Part shown: piece after piece, positions 20,638 through 29,861 of the stretch
Layout of the letters: each line of letters opens with the position of its first letter
Position numbering within the stretch: position 1 is the first letter of the stretch
Source: Cellulosimicrobium funkei
Lineage (GTDB): Bacteria > Actinomycetota > Actinomycetes > Actinomycetales > Cellulomonadaceae
Reading direction: 5' to 3'
Length of the DNA stretch: 64,000 nt
Assembly (NCBI RefSeq): GCF_004519295.1
Contig: NZ_SOZH01000006.1
Location: forward strand, 1 to 64,000
Translations under genes and position numbers: made by a program
Notes under the pieces: generated by a model
What the model was told of the DNA's origin: nothing
The model's database searches: none
The model's input: the letters and a program-made list of their open reading frames with translations, nothing else

Positions 20638-22017
20638 TCAGGCGCGCCGGGCCCGCTCGAAGTCGTCGAGCGAGACCTTCCGCTCGACGGCGTGGTCGAC
20701 GATCCGCTCGGGGTACCCGGCCGGCAGCTCGCGCAGCGTCCACGGCTCGTGGACCCCCCGGCCCTCGACCTCCCGCAGCTCCGGCACCCACCGGCGCACG
20801 TACGTGCCGTCGGGGTCGAACTTCTTGCCCTGGGTGACGGGGTTGAAGATGCGGAAGTACGGCGCGGCGTCGCGGCCCGTCCCCGCGACCCACTGCCAGT
20901 TGAGCTGGTTCTGCGAGACGTCGCCGTCCGCGAGGTGCGCCATGAAGTGCTCCGCGCCGCGCTGCCACCGCACGTGCAGGTCCTTGACGAGGAACGACGC
21001 CACGACCATCCGCACGCGGTTGTGCATCCACCCCTCGCCGAGGAGCTGGCGCATCCCGGCGTCGACGAGCGGGTAGCCCGTGCGGCCCTCGGCCCACGCG
21101 GCGAGGTACGCGTCCTCGGCGGCACCCTCCGCCCACGCGTCCTCCGGGACGACGGTCCGCAACGACTGCTGCGCCGCCCCCGGGTGGTGGAACAGCACGT
21201 CCGCGTGGAACTCGCGCCAGGCGAGCTCGGAGCGGTAGGCGAGCGCGTCGTCGGACGGCGCGGAGCCGTCGTGCAGGGCGCTCCGCACGTCGGCGAGGAG
21301 CGTGCGCGGGTGCAGCTCGCCCCACTTCAGCGGCACCGACATGCCCGACGTCGCGGGCCGGTCCGGGCGGTCGCGCTCGGTCGCGTAGCCCGCGAGGTGG
21401 TCCGCGAGGAAGTTGCGCCAGCGCCGTCGCGCCGCGGCCTCGCCCGCCGCGGGGAGCCGGGCGTCGGTACCGGGGTCGGCGGGGACGCCGTCCGACCGGA
21501 GCGTGGCCCACGGCACGTCGCGCGGCCTCGGCGCCGGGTCGCGCCAGCCGTGCTCGACCCACGCGTCGCGGAACGGCGTGAAGACCTGGAACGGGGTCCC
21601 GGTGCGCGTGCGCAGGCGCCCCGGCGCGACGGCGTAGGGCGAGCCGGTGCGCACGAGGTGCGCGTCGGCGTCGGGCAGCGCCTCCTCGACCGCGACGTCG
21701 CGGGCGACGCCGTAGGGCTCGAACGACGCCGCGACGTGCACCTCGCGCGCCTCGACCTCGCGCGCGACGGCGGGCACGACGGCGCGCGGGTCGCCGTGCC
21801 GGACGACGAGCCGGCCGCCCGTCGCCTCGTCGAGCGCGGCGAGGCTGCGCGCGAGGTAGGCGCGGCGCGGGTCGCCCGCGGCGCCCCACAGGCGGGGGTC
21901 GAGCACGTAGAGCGCGACGACCTCGTCGTCCGCGCCCCGGGCGGCCTGCACCGCCGCGACGAGGGCCGGGTTGTCGGCGAGGCGGAGGTCGCGGCGGCAC
22001 CACCAGAGCGTCGGCAT
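20638..22017 (-). CDS. phr: deoxyribodipyrimidine photolyase (class I)
   Basis: A 459-aa DNA photolyase that repairs UV-made cyclobutane pyrimidine dimers with blue light. The N-terminal antenna domain starts 'LWWCRRDLRLADNPALV'. The FAD-binding domain shows 'YPLVDAGMRQLLGEGWMHNR', 'VRMVVASFLVKDLHVRWQRG', 'NQLNWQWVAGTGRDAAPYFR' and 'IFNPVTQGKKFDPDGTYVRR', holding the Trp electron-transfer chain. Length is normal. It faces away from the peptide transporter at 22069 and is not clearly in an operon with the ArsR pair. No ribosome site is clear before the ATG. Confidence 0.93.
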   Translation of the reverse strand: MPTLWWCRRDLRLADNPALVAAVQAARGADDEVVALYVLDPRLWGAAGDPRRAYLARSLAALDEATGGRLVVRHGDPRAVVPAVAREVEAREVHVAASFEPYGVARDVAVEEALPDADAHLVRTGSPYAVAPGRLRTRTGTPFQVFTPFRDAWVEHGWRDPAPRPRDVPWATLRSDGVPADPGTDARLPAAGEAAARRRWRNFLADHLAGYATERDRPDRPATSGMSVPLKWGELHPRTLLADVRSALHDGSAPSDDALAYRSELAWREFHADVLFHHPGAAQQSLRTVVPEDAWAEGAAEDAYLAAWAEGRTGYPLVDAGMRQLLGEGWMHNRVRMVVASFLVKDLHVRWQRGAEHFMAHLADGDVSQNQLNWQWVAGTGRDAAPYFRIFNPVTQGKKFDPDGTYVRRWVPELREVEGRGVHEPWTLRELPAGYPERIVDHAVERKVSLDDFERARRA

Positions 22018-22068
22018 CCGGCCACGCTAACGGTCGCAGGCGGTGCACGCCGGTGGGAGCATCGCAGG

Positions 22069-23700
22069 ATGGGTGGCGACGACCGACGAGAGCAGGACGA
22101 CGCGCGACGCCGCGCGCTCGGGCGCGAGGCGCGCACCGAGCCGGAGGCCGGGGCTCCGCCCCTCGGGCCGGGTACCGCGGCCGGAGTGGGGGCGGCCGAG
22201 GGGCCCGCCGCGGGGGCCATCGTCGGGGACCACGCGTTCTTCGGGCACCCGCGCGGGCTGCTGACGCTCTTCACCACCGAGCTGTGGGAGCGGTTCAGCT
22301 ACTACGGGATGCGCGCGATCCTGCTGTTCTACCTCACGGACACCGTCGCGAACGGCGGCCTGGGCATCGGGGAGACGACGGGCCTCGCGCTCGTGTCGAT
22401 CTACGGCACCAGCGTGTACCTGCTGTCCGTCGTGGGCGGCTGGCTCGCGGACCGCGTGATCGGGTCCCGGCGCTCCGTCCTGTACGGCGGCATCATCATC
22501 GCGGCCGGGCACGTGAGCCTCACGGTCCCCGGCACGGGCTTCTCCATGGTGGGCATCGCGCTCGTCGCGCTCGGCACCGGCCTGCTCAAGCCGAACGTGT
22601 CGTCGATGGTCGGCGAGCTGTACGCGCGCGACGACCCGCGCCGCGACTCGGGCTTCTCGATCTTCTACATGGGCATCAACCTCGGCTCGTTCGTCGCGCC
22701 GTTCCTCGTGGGCGCCGCGCGGGCCTGGGGCGGCTACCACGCGGGCTTCGCCGTGGCCGCGGTGGGGATGGCCGTCGCGCTCGTGTTCTTCGTCGCGGGC
22801 CGGCGCTACCTCGGCGAGGCGGGGGCGCACGTGCCCAACCCCGTCCGCCCCGAGGAGCGCGCGAAGATCGCGCGGATCTTCCTCCTCATCGCGGGCGGCG
22901 TGGTGCTCGTCGGTCTGGTCGCCGTCCTCGTCGCCGGCGGGTTCGAGATCTCGACCTTCATCGACACGATGTCCTACCTGGCGTTCCTCGCGCCGATCGC
23001 CTACTTCATCGTCATGTACCGCTCGCCGCGCGTGACGGACGCCGAGCGGCCGCGCGTCATCGCGTACATCCCGCTGTTCGTCGCGGCGATGCTCTTCTGG
23101 ATGATCTTCGAGCAGGCGGCCACGACGCTCTCGGCGTTCGCGAAGGACCGCACCGACCTGACGTTCTTCGGCGTGGGCATCAGCCCCGAGTTCTTCCAGT
23201 CGGTGAACCCGTTGTCGATCATCGTCCTCGCGCCCGTGTTCGCGTGGATCTGGCTCAAGACGGGCGACCGCCCGACGACGGCCAACAAGTTCGCGATCGG
23301 CCTCGCCCTCGCATCGGTGTCGTTCCTCTTCCTCGCGGCCGCGTCGGCCGTCGTCGGCGACGGCAAGGCGCCGTCGTGGGTCCTCGTGCTCGTCTACGTG
23401 ATCCAGACGCTCGGCGAGCTGTGCCTGTCGCCGGTCGGCCTCGCCGCGACGACGCTGCTCGCGCCCAAGGCGTTCCGGTCCCAGGCGATGGCCCTGTGGT
23501 TCCTCGCGCCCGCCGCCGGGCAGGCCATCACGGCGCAGGTCGTGCAGGTCACCGAGGGTGCCTCCGACACCGCGTACTTCGGCGGCATCGGCGCCATCAC
23601 CCTCGTGTTCGCGCTCGCGCTGTTCGCGCTCGCGCCGTGGGTCACGCGGCACATCCGCCACGCCGACGAGCTCGAGGGCGCGCACACCGCCGGGGCCTGA
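22069..23700 (+). CDS. POT/PTR proton-dependent oligopeptide transporter
   Basis: A 543-aa membrane protein importing di/tripeptides with protons. After a Gly/Ala/Arg-rich cytoplasmic N-terminus of about 60 residues come the POT motif 'ELWERFSYYGMRAILLFYL' (ExxERFxYYG), the second signature 'GGWLADRVIGSRRSVLYGG', 'FSIFYMGINLGSFVAPFL', and about 14 hydrophobic helices. The dtpT/YclF group is the closest by eye. The start is the first ATG after GGTGGGAG; the long N-terminus makes a later start possible. It ends at a palindromic terminator shared with the convergent DoxX gene. Confidence 0.9.
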   Translation: MGGDDRREQDDARRRALGREARTEPEAGAPPLGPGTAAGVGAAEGPAAGAIVGDHAFFGHPRGLLTLFTTELWERFSYYGMRAILLFYLTDTVANGGLGIGETTGLALVSIYGTSVYLLSVVGGWLADRVIGSRRSVLYGGIIIAAGHVSLTVPGTGFSMVGIALVALGTGLLKPNVSSMVGELYARDDPRRDSGFSIFYMGINLGSFVAPFLVGAARAWGGYHAGFAVAAVGMAVALVFFVAGRRYLGEAGAHVPNPVRPEERAKIARIFLLIAGGVVLVGLVAVLVAGGFEISTFIDTMSYLAFLAPIAYFIVMYRSPRVTDAERPRVIAYIPLFVAAMLFWMIFEQAATTLSAFAKDRTDLTFFGVGISPEFFQSVNPLSIIVLAPVFAWIWLKTGDRPTTANKFAIGLALASVSFLFLAAASAVVGDGKAPSWVLVLVYVIQTLGELCLSPVGLAATTLLAPKAFRSQAMALWFLAPAAGQAITAQVVQVTEGASDTAYFGGIGAITLVFALALFALAPWVTRHIRHADELEGAHTAGA

Positions 23701-23716
23701 GCGCGACGCCCGACGA

Positions 23717-23750
23717 CGGAGCGGGGCCGCGACGTCGCGGCCCCGCTCCG
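23717..23750. terminator. bidirectional terminator, perfect palindrome
   Basis: A 34-base perfect palindrome (17-bp arms) between the convergent POT and DoxX genes. Confidence 0.75.
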
Positions 23751-23786
23751 GTCCTGCACCCGTGGGGGTGCCGGTCTCGCGGCGCG

Positions 23787-24371
23787 TCAGCGCAGCCAGG
23801 CCGCCCGGCGCACGAGGGGGAGGGCCGCCCAGCGACGGCCGAGGCCCCACGTGTCGCCCGCGAGCGTCGTCGCGAGGACGGCGAGGAGCAGGATCACGAG
23901 GACGTGGTCGTCGACGACCGGGTTGTTCGAACCGGCCGCGAGCGGCCACTGCGAGAGCCACAGCATCGCGAAGAGGACCGTGCCGCTCACCGCAGCGACG
24001 CGCAGGCCGATCCCGAGCAGGAGCGCGAGGCCGACGCCCAGCAGCCCGAGCATGAAGAGCCAGTCGGTGACGGGGCTCGCCATCGCGGCGAACGTGCTCG
24101 CGAGCGGGCCCTGGGCGCCGTTCTCCAGGTAGCCCTGCGTGGGCGCGCCGCCCGCGAGCCACGCGCGCTCGCGCGGGGTCGCGTACCCGAGGCCGACGAG
24201 CTTGTCGGTGAACGGCCACAGGAAGACGAGGGCCGTGCCGATCCGCGTGAGCGCGAGGGCGTGGCGGGCCGACGAGCGCGTGACGACGTCGTCCTGGGTG
24301 ACGGGGTCGGTGGTGCGCGCTGCGGCTCCCGGGGTGGCGCTGGGCGGCGCGGACGTGGTGGACGTGGACAT
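23787..24371 (-). CDS. DoxX-family membrane protein
   Basis: 194 aa with four predicted membrane helices: 'ALALTRIGTALVFLWPFTDK', 'PVTDWLFMLGLLGVGLALLL', 'VAAVSGTVLFAMLWLSQWPL' and 'VLVILLLAVLATTLAG'. The pattern, including 'FLWPFTDKLVGLGYATP' and 'NNPVVDDHVLVILLL', is that of DoxX/DoxD-like proteins, related to thiosulfate:quinone oxidoreductase subunits. The reaction in actinobacteria is unclear. The start at 24371 follows GAGGGGG; the first 40 residues are a Ser/Thr-rich cytoplasmic tail. Confidence 0.75.
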   Translation of the reverse strand: MSTSTTSAPPSATPGAAARTTDPVTQDDVVTRSSARHALALTRIGTALVFLWPFTDKLVGLGYATPRERAWLAGGAPTQGYLENGAQGPLASTFAAMASPVTDWLFMLGLLGVGLALLLGIGLRVAAVSGTVLFAMLWLSQWPLAAGSNNPVVDDHVLVILLLAVLATTLAGDTWGLGRRWAALPLVRRAAWLR

Positions 24372-24691
24372 GGAGGTGCCCCCTCGGGGAGAGAAGTGGT
24401 CGGGTCGGGGCCGGCGAGGACCCACCCCGACCCGAGCGGTGTGCCGCTCCCCGTCGAGGCGTCGCGGTGGTCGTCCGGCCGTGACGTGCTCGCCCACGGT
24501 GGCAGGGGTACGGGAGGCGGTTCAACCCTTACGTCCGGATCGCGTGGACATCCCGTAGGTCCCTCGGGGCTACGTACGTAGGCCGCACGACCACGAGACG
24601 GACGCCTCGGCCGGACCGCCCCGACGAGGCGTAATGTGACCCGGCGGCCGGAGGATCGGTCGCAGCACCCCGTCGAAGGAGCTGACCCGGA
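24372..24691. other. divergent control region between doxX-like gene and ilvD
   Basis: 320 bases without a gene. A perfect 12-bp palindrome CTACGTACGTAG lies at 24570-24581, inside a larger imperfect repeat that starts at CGTAG near 24555. A TAATGT box at 24632-24637 is a candidate -10 for ilvD, whose ATG has GAAGGAG upstream. No attenuator-like leader peptide was found here. Confidence 0.45.
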
Positions 24692-26554
24692 ATGAGCCGC
24701 CCCCTGCGCTCTCGGACGTCCACCCACGGCCGCAACATGGCCGGCGCCCGCGCCCTCTGGCGCGCGACCGGCATGGGCGCGGAGGACTTCGGCAAGCCGA
24801 TCATCGCGATCGCCAACTCGTACACGCAGTTCGTCCCCGGCCACGTCCACCTCAAGGACATGGGCGACCTCGTCGCGTCCGCGATCCGCGAGGCCGGCGG
24901 CGTCTCCAAGGAGTTCAACACCATCGCCGTCGACGACGGCATCGCCATGGGCCACGGCGGCATGCTCTACTCGCTCCCGAGCCGCGACCTCATCGCCGAC
25001 TCGGTCGAGTACATGGTCAACGCGCACTGCGCCGACGCCCTCGTGTGCATCTCTAACTGCGACAAGATCACGCCCGGCATGCTCAACGCCGCGCTGCGGC
25101 TCAACATCCCGGTGATCTTCGTGTCCGGCGGGCCCATGGAGGCCGGCAAGGCGGTCGTCGCCGACGGCGTCGCGAAGACCCCGCTCAACCTCGTCAACGC
25201 GATCAACTACTCGGCCGACGACGCGGTGTCCGACGCCGCGCTCGCCCAGGTCGAGGAGAACGCGTGCCCCACGTGCGGGTCGTGCTCCGGCATGTTCACC
25301 GCGAACTCGATGAACTGCCTCACCGAGGCGCTCGGCCTGTCGCTCCCCGGCAACGGCTCGACCCTCGCGACGCACGCCGCGCGCAAGGAGCTCTTCCTCG
25401 AGGCCGGCCGCACGATCGTCGGGCTCGCGAAGCGCTACTACGAGGACGAGGACGACTCCGTCGCGCCCCGCTCGATCGCGACCAAGGCCGCGTTCTCGAA
25501 CGCCATGGCGCTCGACGTCGCGATGGGCGGCTCGACGAACACCGTGCTGCACATCCTCGCCGCCGCGCAGGAGGGGGGCGTCGACTTCGACCTCACCGAC
25601 ATCGAGCGCATCAGCCGCCAGGTTCCGTGCCTGTCCAAGGTCGCGCCGAACCACCCGAACTTCCACATGGAGGACGTGCACCGTGCCGGCGGCATCCCCG
25701 CCCTCCTGGGCGAGCTCGACCGCGCGGGCCTGCTCGACCACGACGTCACGAGCGTGCACACGCCGACGCTGCGCGAGTGGCTCGACGACTGGGACGTCCG
25801 GGGCGGCAAGGCGACCGAGCGGGCCGTCGAGCTGTTCCACGCGGCGCCCGGGGGAGTGCGCACCACGCAGGCGTTCTCGACGTCGAACCGCTGGGAGTCG
25901 CTCGACACCGACGCGGCCGAGGGCTGCATCCGCGACCTCGAGCACGCGTACACCGTCGAGGGCGGGCTCGCCGTGCTGCGCGGCAACCTCGCCGAGGACG
26001 GCGCCGTGTTCAAGACCGCCGGGGTCGACCCGGACGTCTTCCACTTCGTCGGGACGGCGCTCGTCTGCGAGTCGCAGGACGAGGCCGTCGAGAAGATCCT
26101 CACCAAGCAGGTCCAGCCCGGCCACGTCGTCGTCGTGCGCTACGAGGGGCCCGCGGGCGGCCCCGGCATGCAGGAGATGCTGTACCCGACGTCGTTCATC
26201 AAGGGCCGCGGCCTCGGCAAGGTCACCGCGCTCATCACCGACGGCCGCTTCTCCGGCGGGTCGTCGGGCATCTCCGTCGGCCACGTCTCGCCCGAGGCCG
26301 CCGCGGGCGGCGTCATCGGCCTCGTCGAGGACGGCGACGAGATCGAGATCGACGTCGACACGCGCCTCATCCGCCTCAACGTGCCGGACGACGTGCTCGC
26401 CGAGCGTCGCGCCAAGATGGAGGCGCGCGAGAACCCGTGGCAGCCGGTCGACCGCGACCGCTACGTCTCGCCCGCCCTCCAGGCCTACGCCGCCATGGCG
26501 ACGTCCGCCGACCGCGGCGCCGTCCGCGACGTGTCGCTGATCAAGCGCCGCTGA
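24692..26554 (+). CDS. ilvD: dihydroxy-acid dehydratase, long (4Fe-4S) type
   Basis: 620 aa, the length of E. coli IlvD. It dehydrates 2,3-dihydroxy-isovalerate and 2,3-dihydroxy-3-methylvalerate to the keto acids of valine/leucine and isoleucine. Cluster-binding cysteines lie in '[13 protein letters not shown]' and '[19 protein letters not shown]', the arrangement of the oxygen-sensitive [4Fe-4S] branch. Other motifs: '[16 protein letters not shown]', '[17 protein letters not shown]' and '[12 protein letters not shown]'. It is monocistronic with its own terminator and 14 kb away from the other ilv genes. A second, different IlvD/Edd paralogue follows at 27320. Confidence 0.94.
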   Translation: MSRPLRSRTSTHGRNMAGARALWRATGMGAEDFGKPIIAIANSYTQFVPGHVHLKDMGDLVASAIREAGGVSKEFNTIAVDDGIAMGHGGMLYSLPSRDLIADSVEYMVNAHCADALVCISNCDKITPGMLNAALRLNIPVIFVSGGPMEAGKAVVADGVAKTPLNLVNAINYSADDAVSDAALAQVEENACPTCGSCSGMFTANSMNCLTEALGLSLPGNGSTLATHAARKELFLEAGRTIVGLAKRYYEDEDDSVAPRSIATKAAFSNAMALDVAMGGSTNTVLHILAAAQEGGVDFDLTDIERISRQVPCLSKVAPNHPNFHMEDVHRAGGIPALLGELDRAGLLDHDVTSVHTPTLREWLDDWDVRGGKATERAVELFHAAPGGVRTTQAFSTSNRWESLDTDAAEGCIRDLEHAYTVEGGLAVLRGNLAEDGAVFKTAGVDPDVFHFVGTALVCESQDEAVEKILTKQVQPGHVVVVRYEGPAGGPGMQEMLYPTSFIKGRGLGKVTALITDGRFSGGSSGISVGHVSPEAAAGGVIGLVEDGDEIEIDVDTRLIRLNVPDDVLAERRAKMEARENPWQPVDRDRYVSPALQAYAAMATSADRGAVRDVSLIKRR

Positions 26555-26558
26555 CCCG

Positions 26559-26602
26559 ACGACGACGGGCCCGCACCTCCCGAGGTGCGGGCCCGTCGTC
26601 GT
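26559..26602 (+). terminator. ilvD terminator
   Basis: A perfect 20-bp stem (26559-26578 with 26583-26602) with a CCCG loop. It can also serve the convergent lipoprotein gene. Confidence 0.85.
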
Positions 26603-26632
26603 GCGCGGGCGCGGAGCCCCCCGCGGCGAGGG

Positions 26633-27193
26633 TCAGCACTCCTCCTCGGACTGCTCGGTGACGACCCACCGCGTGCCCTGCGGCACCATGACGGCGGTCC
26701 CGCAGTCGCCGCCGTCGTAGACGACGGACAGCACCGTCGCGTCGGCGCGCTCCTCGCGGACGCCGACCTCGACCTCCGGCACGTCGCCCACGGCCGCGTA
26801 GAGACCGGCGGTGGTCGTGGTCATCGACGCGCAGTCCGTGATGCCCGGCCACCCCTGTGCCGTCATCTCGGCGACCATCCGGTCGACGAGCTCCGGTGCG
26901 AGGTAGCCGCACGCGACCTCGACATCGGGCGCGCGGCTCGCGGCCAGCCACGCGCGGAACGACTCCTCGGGCGTCTCGACCTGCCCCTGGGGAGCCTCCT
27001 CGGCGCTCGCGGTCTCCGTCGCGGTCGCGGCGTCGTCGGGCGTCCCGGTCGTCGCGTCCGGTGCGGGGGCGGACGTCGCGGAGGTGGGGGAGCCGGGGCT
27101 CGTGCCCGACGGCGCGGGAGCCGCGCACGCGGCGGTCGCGGCCAGGGCGAGGACGGGCAGGACGGCTCGGACGGCTCCGGGGCGTGTGTGCAC
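26633..27193 (-). CDS. predicted lipoprotein, unknown function
   Basis: 186 aa. A short charged N-terminus, a hydrophobic stretch 'AVLPVLALAATAACAAP' with a lipobox-like TAAC (Cys about residue 20), then about 45 residues rich in Thr/Ser/Pro/Ala, typical of a cell-wall-spanning linker. The globular part, about residues 65-186, has four further cysteines and no family I can name. The GTG at 27193 is chosen because it gives a clean signal peptide; the frame stays open upstream but without a ribosome site. Confidence 0.65.
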   Translation of the reverse strand: MHTRPGAVRAVLPVLALAATAACAAPAPSGTSPGSPTSATSAPAPDATTGTPDDAATATETASAEEAPQGQVETPEESFRAWLAASRAPDVEVACGYLAPELVDRMVAEMTAQGWPGITDCASMTTTTAGLYAAVGDVPEVEVGVREERADATVLSVVYDGGDCGTAVMVPQGTRWVVTEQSEEEC

Positions 27194-27307
27194 GGCCCCA
27201 TGATGCCGTGCGCCTCGCACCGCGGTCGGCCCGTCTCGGGCCTGCACGGGCCGGGCGGGCCTCCGTGCCGCGGCGCGTCCCGCCGCGCCCCGCGCCGGTG
27301 CCGTTCC

Positions 27308-27313
27308 TAGAGT
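27308..27313 (+). promoter_or_regulatory. -10 box, leaderless start of second ilvD-like gene
   Basis: TAGAGT ends 6 nt before the ATG at 27320 and no ribosome site intervenes, implying a leaderless mRNA. Confidence 0.5.
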
Positions 27314-27319
27314 GGGGTC

Positions 27320-29038
27320 ATGACTGGGCACACCTCGGGGTCCGACGCCGGACCCGACCTCAAGCCGCGTTCCCGCCAGGTCACCGACGGCCTGGAGGCG
27401 ACGGCGTCGCGCGGCATGCTGCGCGCCGTCGGGATGGGCGACGAGGACTTCGCCAAGCCGCAGATCGGCATCGCGAGCTCGTGGAACGAGATCACGCCGT
27501 GCAACCTGTCGCTCGACCGGCTCGCGCAGGGCGCGAAGGAGGGCGTGCACGCGGGCGGCGGGTACCCGCTGCAGTTCGGGACGATCTCCGTCTCCGACGG
27601 CATCTCCATGGGCCACGAGGGGATGCACTTCTCGCTCGTGAGCCGCGACATCATCGCGGACTCGGTCGAGACGGTCGTCCAGGCGGAGCGCCTCGACGGG
27701 ACGGTCCTCCTCGCCGGGTGCGACAAGTCCCTCCCGGGGATGCTCATGGCGGCAGCGCGGCTAGACCTGGCGAGCGTGTTCCTCTACGCGGGCTCGATCA
27801 TGCCCGGCTGGGTCAAGCTCTCCGACGGCACGGAGAAGGACGTCACGCTCATCGACGCGTTCGAGGCGGTCGGCGCGTGCGCGCGCGGGCTCATGAGCCG
27901 CGAGGACGTGGACCGCATCGAGCGCGCCATCTGCCCCGGCGAGGGCGCGTGCGGCGGCATGTACACGGCGAACACGATGGCGTCGGTCGCGGAGGCGATG
28001 GGCATGTCGCTGCCCGGCTCGGCGGCGCCGCCGTCGGCGGACCGGCGCCGGGACGCGTTCGCGCACCGCTCGGGCGAGGCCGTCGTCAACCTGCTGCGGC
28101 TCGGCATCACAGCGCGCGACATCATGACGAAGGAGGCGTTCGAGAACGCGATCGCCGTCGTCATGGCGTTCGGCGGCTCCACCAACGCGGTGCTGCACCT
28201 GCTCGCCATCGCGCACGAGGCCGAGGTCGACCTCACGCTCGCCGACTTCGACCGCGTCGCGAGCCGCGTGCCGCACCTCGGCGACCTCAAGCCGTTCGGG
28301 CGCTACGTGATGAACGACGTCGACCGCATCGGCGGCGTGCCCGTCGTCATGAAGGCCCTGCTCGACGCCGGCCTGCTGCACGGCGACGCGCTCACCGTGA
28401 CGGGCCGCACCGTCGCGGAGAACCTCGCCGAGATCGACCCGCCCGACCCGGACGGCAAGATCCTGCGTGCGCTCGACGACCCGATCCACCACACCGGGGG
28501 CATCACGATCCTGCACGGGTCGCTCGCGCCCGAGGGCGCCGTCGTGAAGTCCGCCGGGTTCGACGAGGACGTGTTCGAGGGCACCGCGCGCGTCTTCGAG
28601 CGCGAGCGCGCGGCGCTCGACGCCCTGGAGGACGGCACGATCACCGACGGGGACGTCGTCGTCATCCGGTACGAGGGGCCCAAGGGCGGCCCGGGGATGC
28701 GCGAGATGCTCGCCATCACGGGTGCGATCAAGGGCGCGGGGCTCGGCAAGACGGTCCTGCTGCTCACGGACGGCCGCTTCTCCGGCGGGACGACCGGCCT
28801 GTGCGTCGGGCACGTCGCGCCCGAGGCGGTCGACGGGGGCCCCATCGCGTTCGTGCGCGACGGCGACCCGATCCGGCTCGACGTCGCGAACAAGACGCTC
28901 GACCTGCTCGTCGACGCCGACACTCTCGCCGCGCGCCGCGACGGGTGGGCGCCGCTGCCCCCGACCTTCACGCGCGGCGTGCTGGCAAAGTACGCCAAGC
29001 TCGTCCAGTCGGCGTCGCGCGGCGCGATCCTCGAGTGA
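27320..29038 (+). CDS. ilvD: dihydroxy-acid dehydratase, short (2Fe-2S) type
   Basis: 572 aa, a second IlvD/Edd-family dehydratase, distinct from that at 24692. Likely cluster ligands are single cysteines in '[10 protein letters not shown]', '[12 protein letters not shown]' and '[20 protein letters not shown]', the pattern of the oxygen-stable [2Fe-2S] enzymes such as mycobacterial IlvD and plant DHAD. '[14 protein letters not shown]' and '[17 protein letters not shown]' close the active site. It probably does the same branched-chain reaction, but family members also dehydrate sugar acids, so a separate substrate is possible. Confidence 0.88.
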   Translation: MTGHTSGSDAGPDLKPRSRQVTDGLEATASRGMLRAVGMGDEDFAKPQIGIASSWNEITPCNLSLDRLAQGAKEGVHAGGGYPLQFGTISVSDGISMGHEGMHFSLVSRDIIADSVETVVQAERLDGTVLLAGCDKSLPGMLMAAARLDLASVFLYAGSIMPGWVKLSDGTEKDVTLIDAFEAVGACARGLMSREDVDRIERAICPGEGACGGMYTANTMASVAEAMGMSLPGSAAPPSADRRRDAFAHRSGEAVVNLLRLGITARDIMTKEAFENAIAVVMAFGGSTNAVLHLLAIAHEAEVDLTLADFDRVASRVPHLGDLKPFGRYVMNDVDRIGGVPVVMKALLDAGLLHGDALTVTGRTVAENLAEIDPPDPDGKILRALDDPIHHTGGITILHGSLAPEGAVVKSAGFDEDVFEGTARVFERERAALDALEDGTITDGDVVVIRYEGPKGGPGMREMLAITGAIKGAGLGKTVLLLTDGRFSGGTTGLCVGHVAPEAVDGGPIAFVRDGDPIRLDVANKTLDLLVDADTLAARRDGWAPLPPTFTRGVLAKYAKLVQSASRGAILE

Positions 29039-29118
29039 CCCCGGAGCGCGCGGGCGTCGGAGGCGCGCACTAGCGTGGTGTCGCACCTCGCCGCAGCGAC
29101 GCACCCCGGAGGACGGCC

Positions 29119-29793
29119 ATGACCCAGACGGCGGACGACCGCATCACCGCGCGCCAGTTCCACGACAGCGACGGCGTCGAGGACTGGCGGTTCATCCTCA
29201 GGACGGTGCAGACGCTGTTCCGCACGGGGTCGTTCACCGCGGGGGTGGAGCTCGTCGACGCGATCGGCGAGCTCGCCGAGGCGGCGAACCACCACCCCGA
29301 CGTCGACCTGCGATACGGGACGGTGACGGTCCGGCTGACCTCGCACGACGTCGGGGGCGTCAGCGCGCGCGACGTGGCCCTCGCCCGGCAGATCTCCGCG
29401 GCGGCGCGCGAGCTCGACCTCGTCGCGGACCCGACGGCGGTGCAGGACCTCGAGATCGCGATCGACACCCTCGTCGGCACGGCGGTGCAGCCGTTCTGGC
29501 GCGCGGTCCTCGGGTTCGACGAGGGCGCCCCGGAGCTGCCCGCGCCCGAGCTCCGCGACCCGAGCGGGCGCGCCCCGGCGTTCTGGTTCCAGCAGATGGA
29601 CGCGCCGCGCGAGCAGCGCAACCGCATCCACGTGGACGTGACGGTCCCGCACGACGTCGCGGAGGCGCGCGTCACCGCCGCCATCGCCGCGGGCGGGCAC
29701 CTCGTGTCCGACCGTCGCGCGCCCGCGTTCTGGGTCCTGGCCGACGCCGAGGGCAACGAGGCGTGCGTGTGCACCTGGCAGGCGCGCGACTGA
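29119..29793 (+). CDS. 4a-hydroxytetrahydrobiopterin dehydratase-like protein fused to VOC domain
   Basis: 224 aa. Residues 1-95 form a pterin-4a-carbinolamine dehydratase-like domain with the active-site pattern 'EAANHHPDVDLRYGTVTVRL' followed by 'TSHDVGGVSARDVALARQI'. Residues 115-222 look like a glyoxalase/bleomycin-resistance (VOC, Glyoxalase_6) domain: 'VQPFWRAVLGF', 'FWFQQMDAPREQRNRIHVDV' and 'VLADAEGNEACVCTW'. Such fusions occur in actinobacteria; the true substrate is unknown since no phenylalanine hydroxylase is nearby. GGAGGA lies before the ATG. Confidence 0.8.
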   Translation: MTQTADDRITARQFHDSDGVEDWRFILRTVQTLFRTGSFTAGVELVDAIGELAEAANHHPDVDLRYGTVTVRLTSHDVGGVSARDVALARQISAAARELDLVADPTAVQDLEIAIDTLVGTAVQPFWRAVLGFDEGAPELPAPELRDPSGRAPAFWFQQMDAPREQRNRIHVDVTVPHDVAEARVTAAIAAGGHLVSDRRAPAFWVLADAEGNEACVCTWQARD

Positions 29794-29861
29794 CCGGGGC
29801 CGGTGGCGTCGGGGATGAGACGAGCGCGCAGGAACCGTCCGGTCCCTGCGAGACTGGTCCC

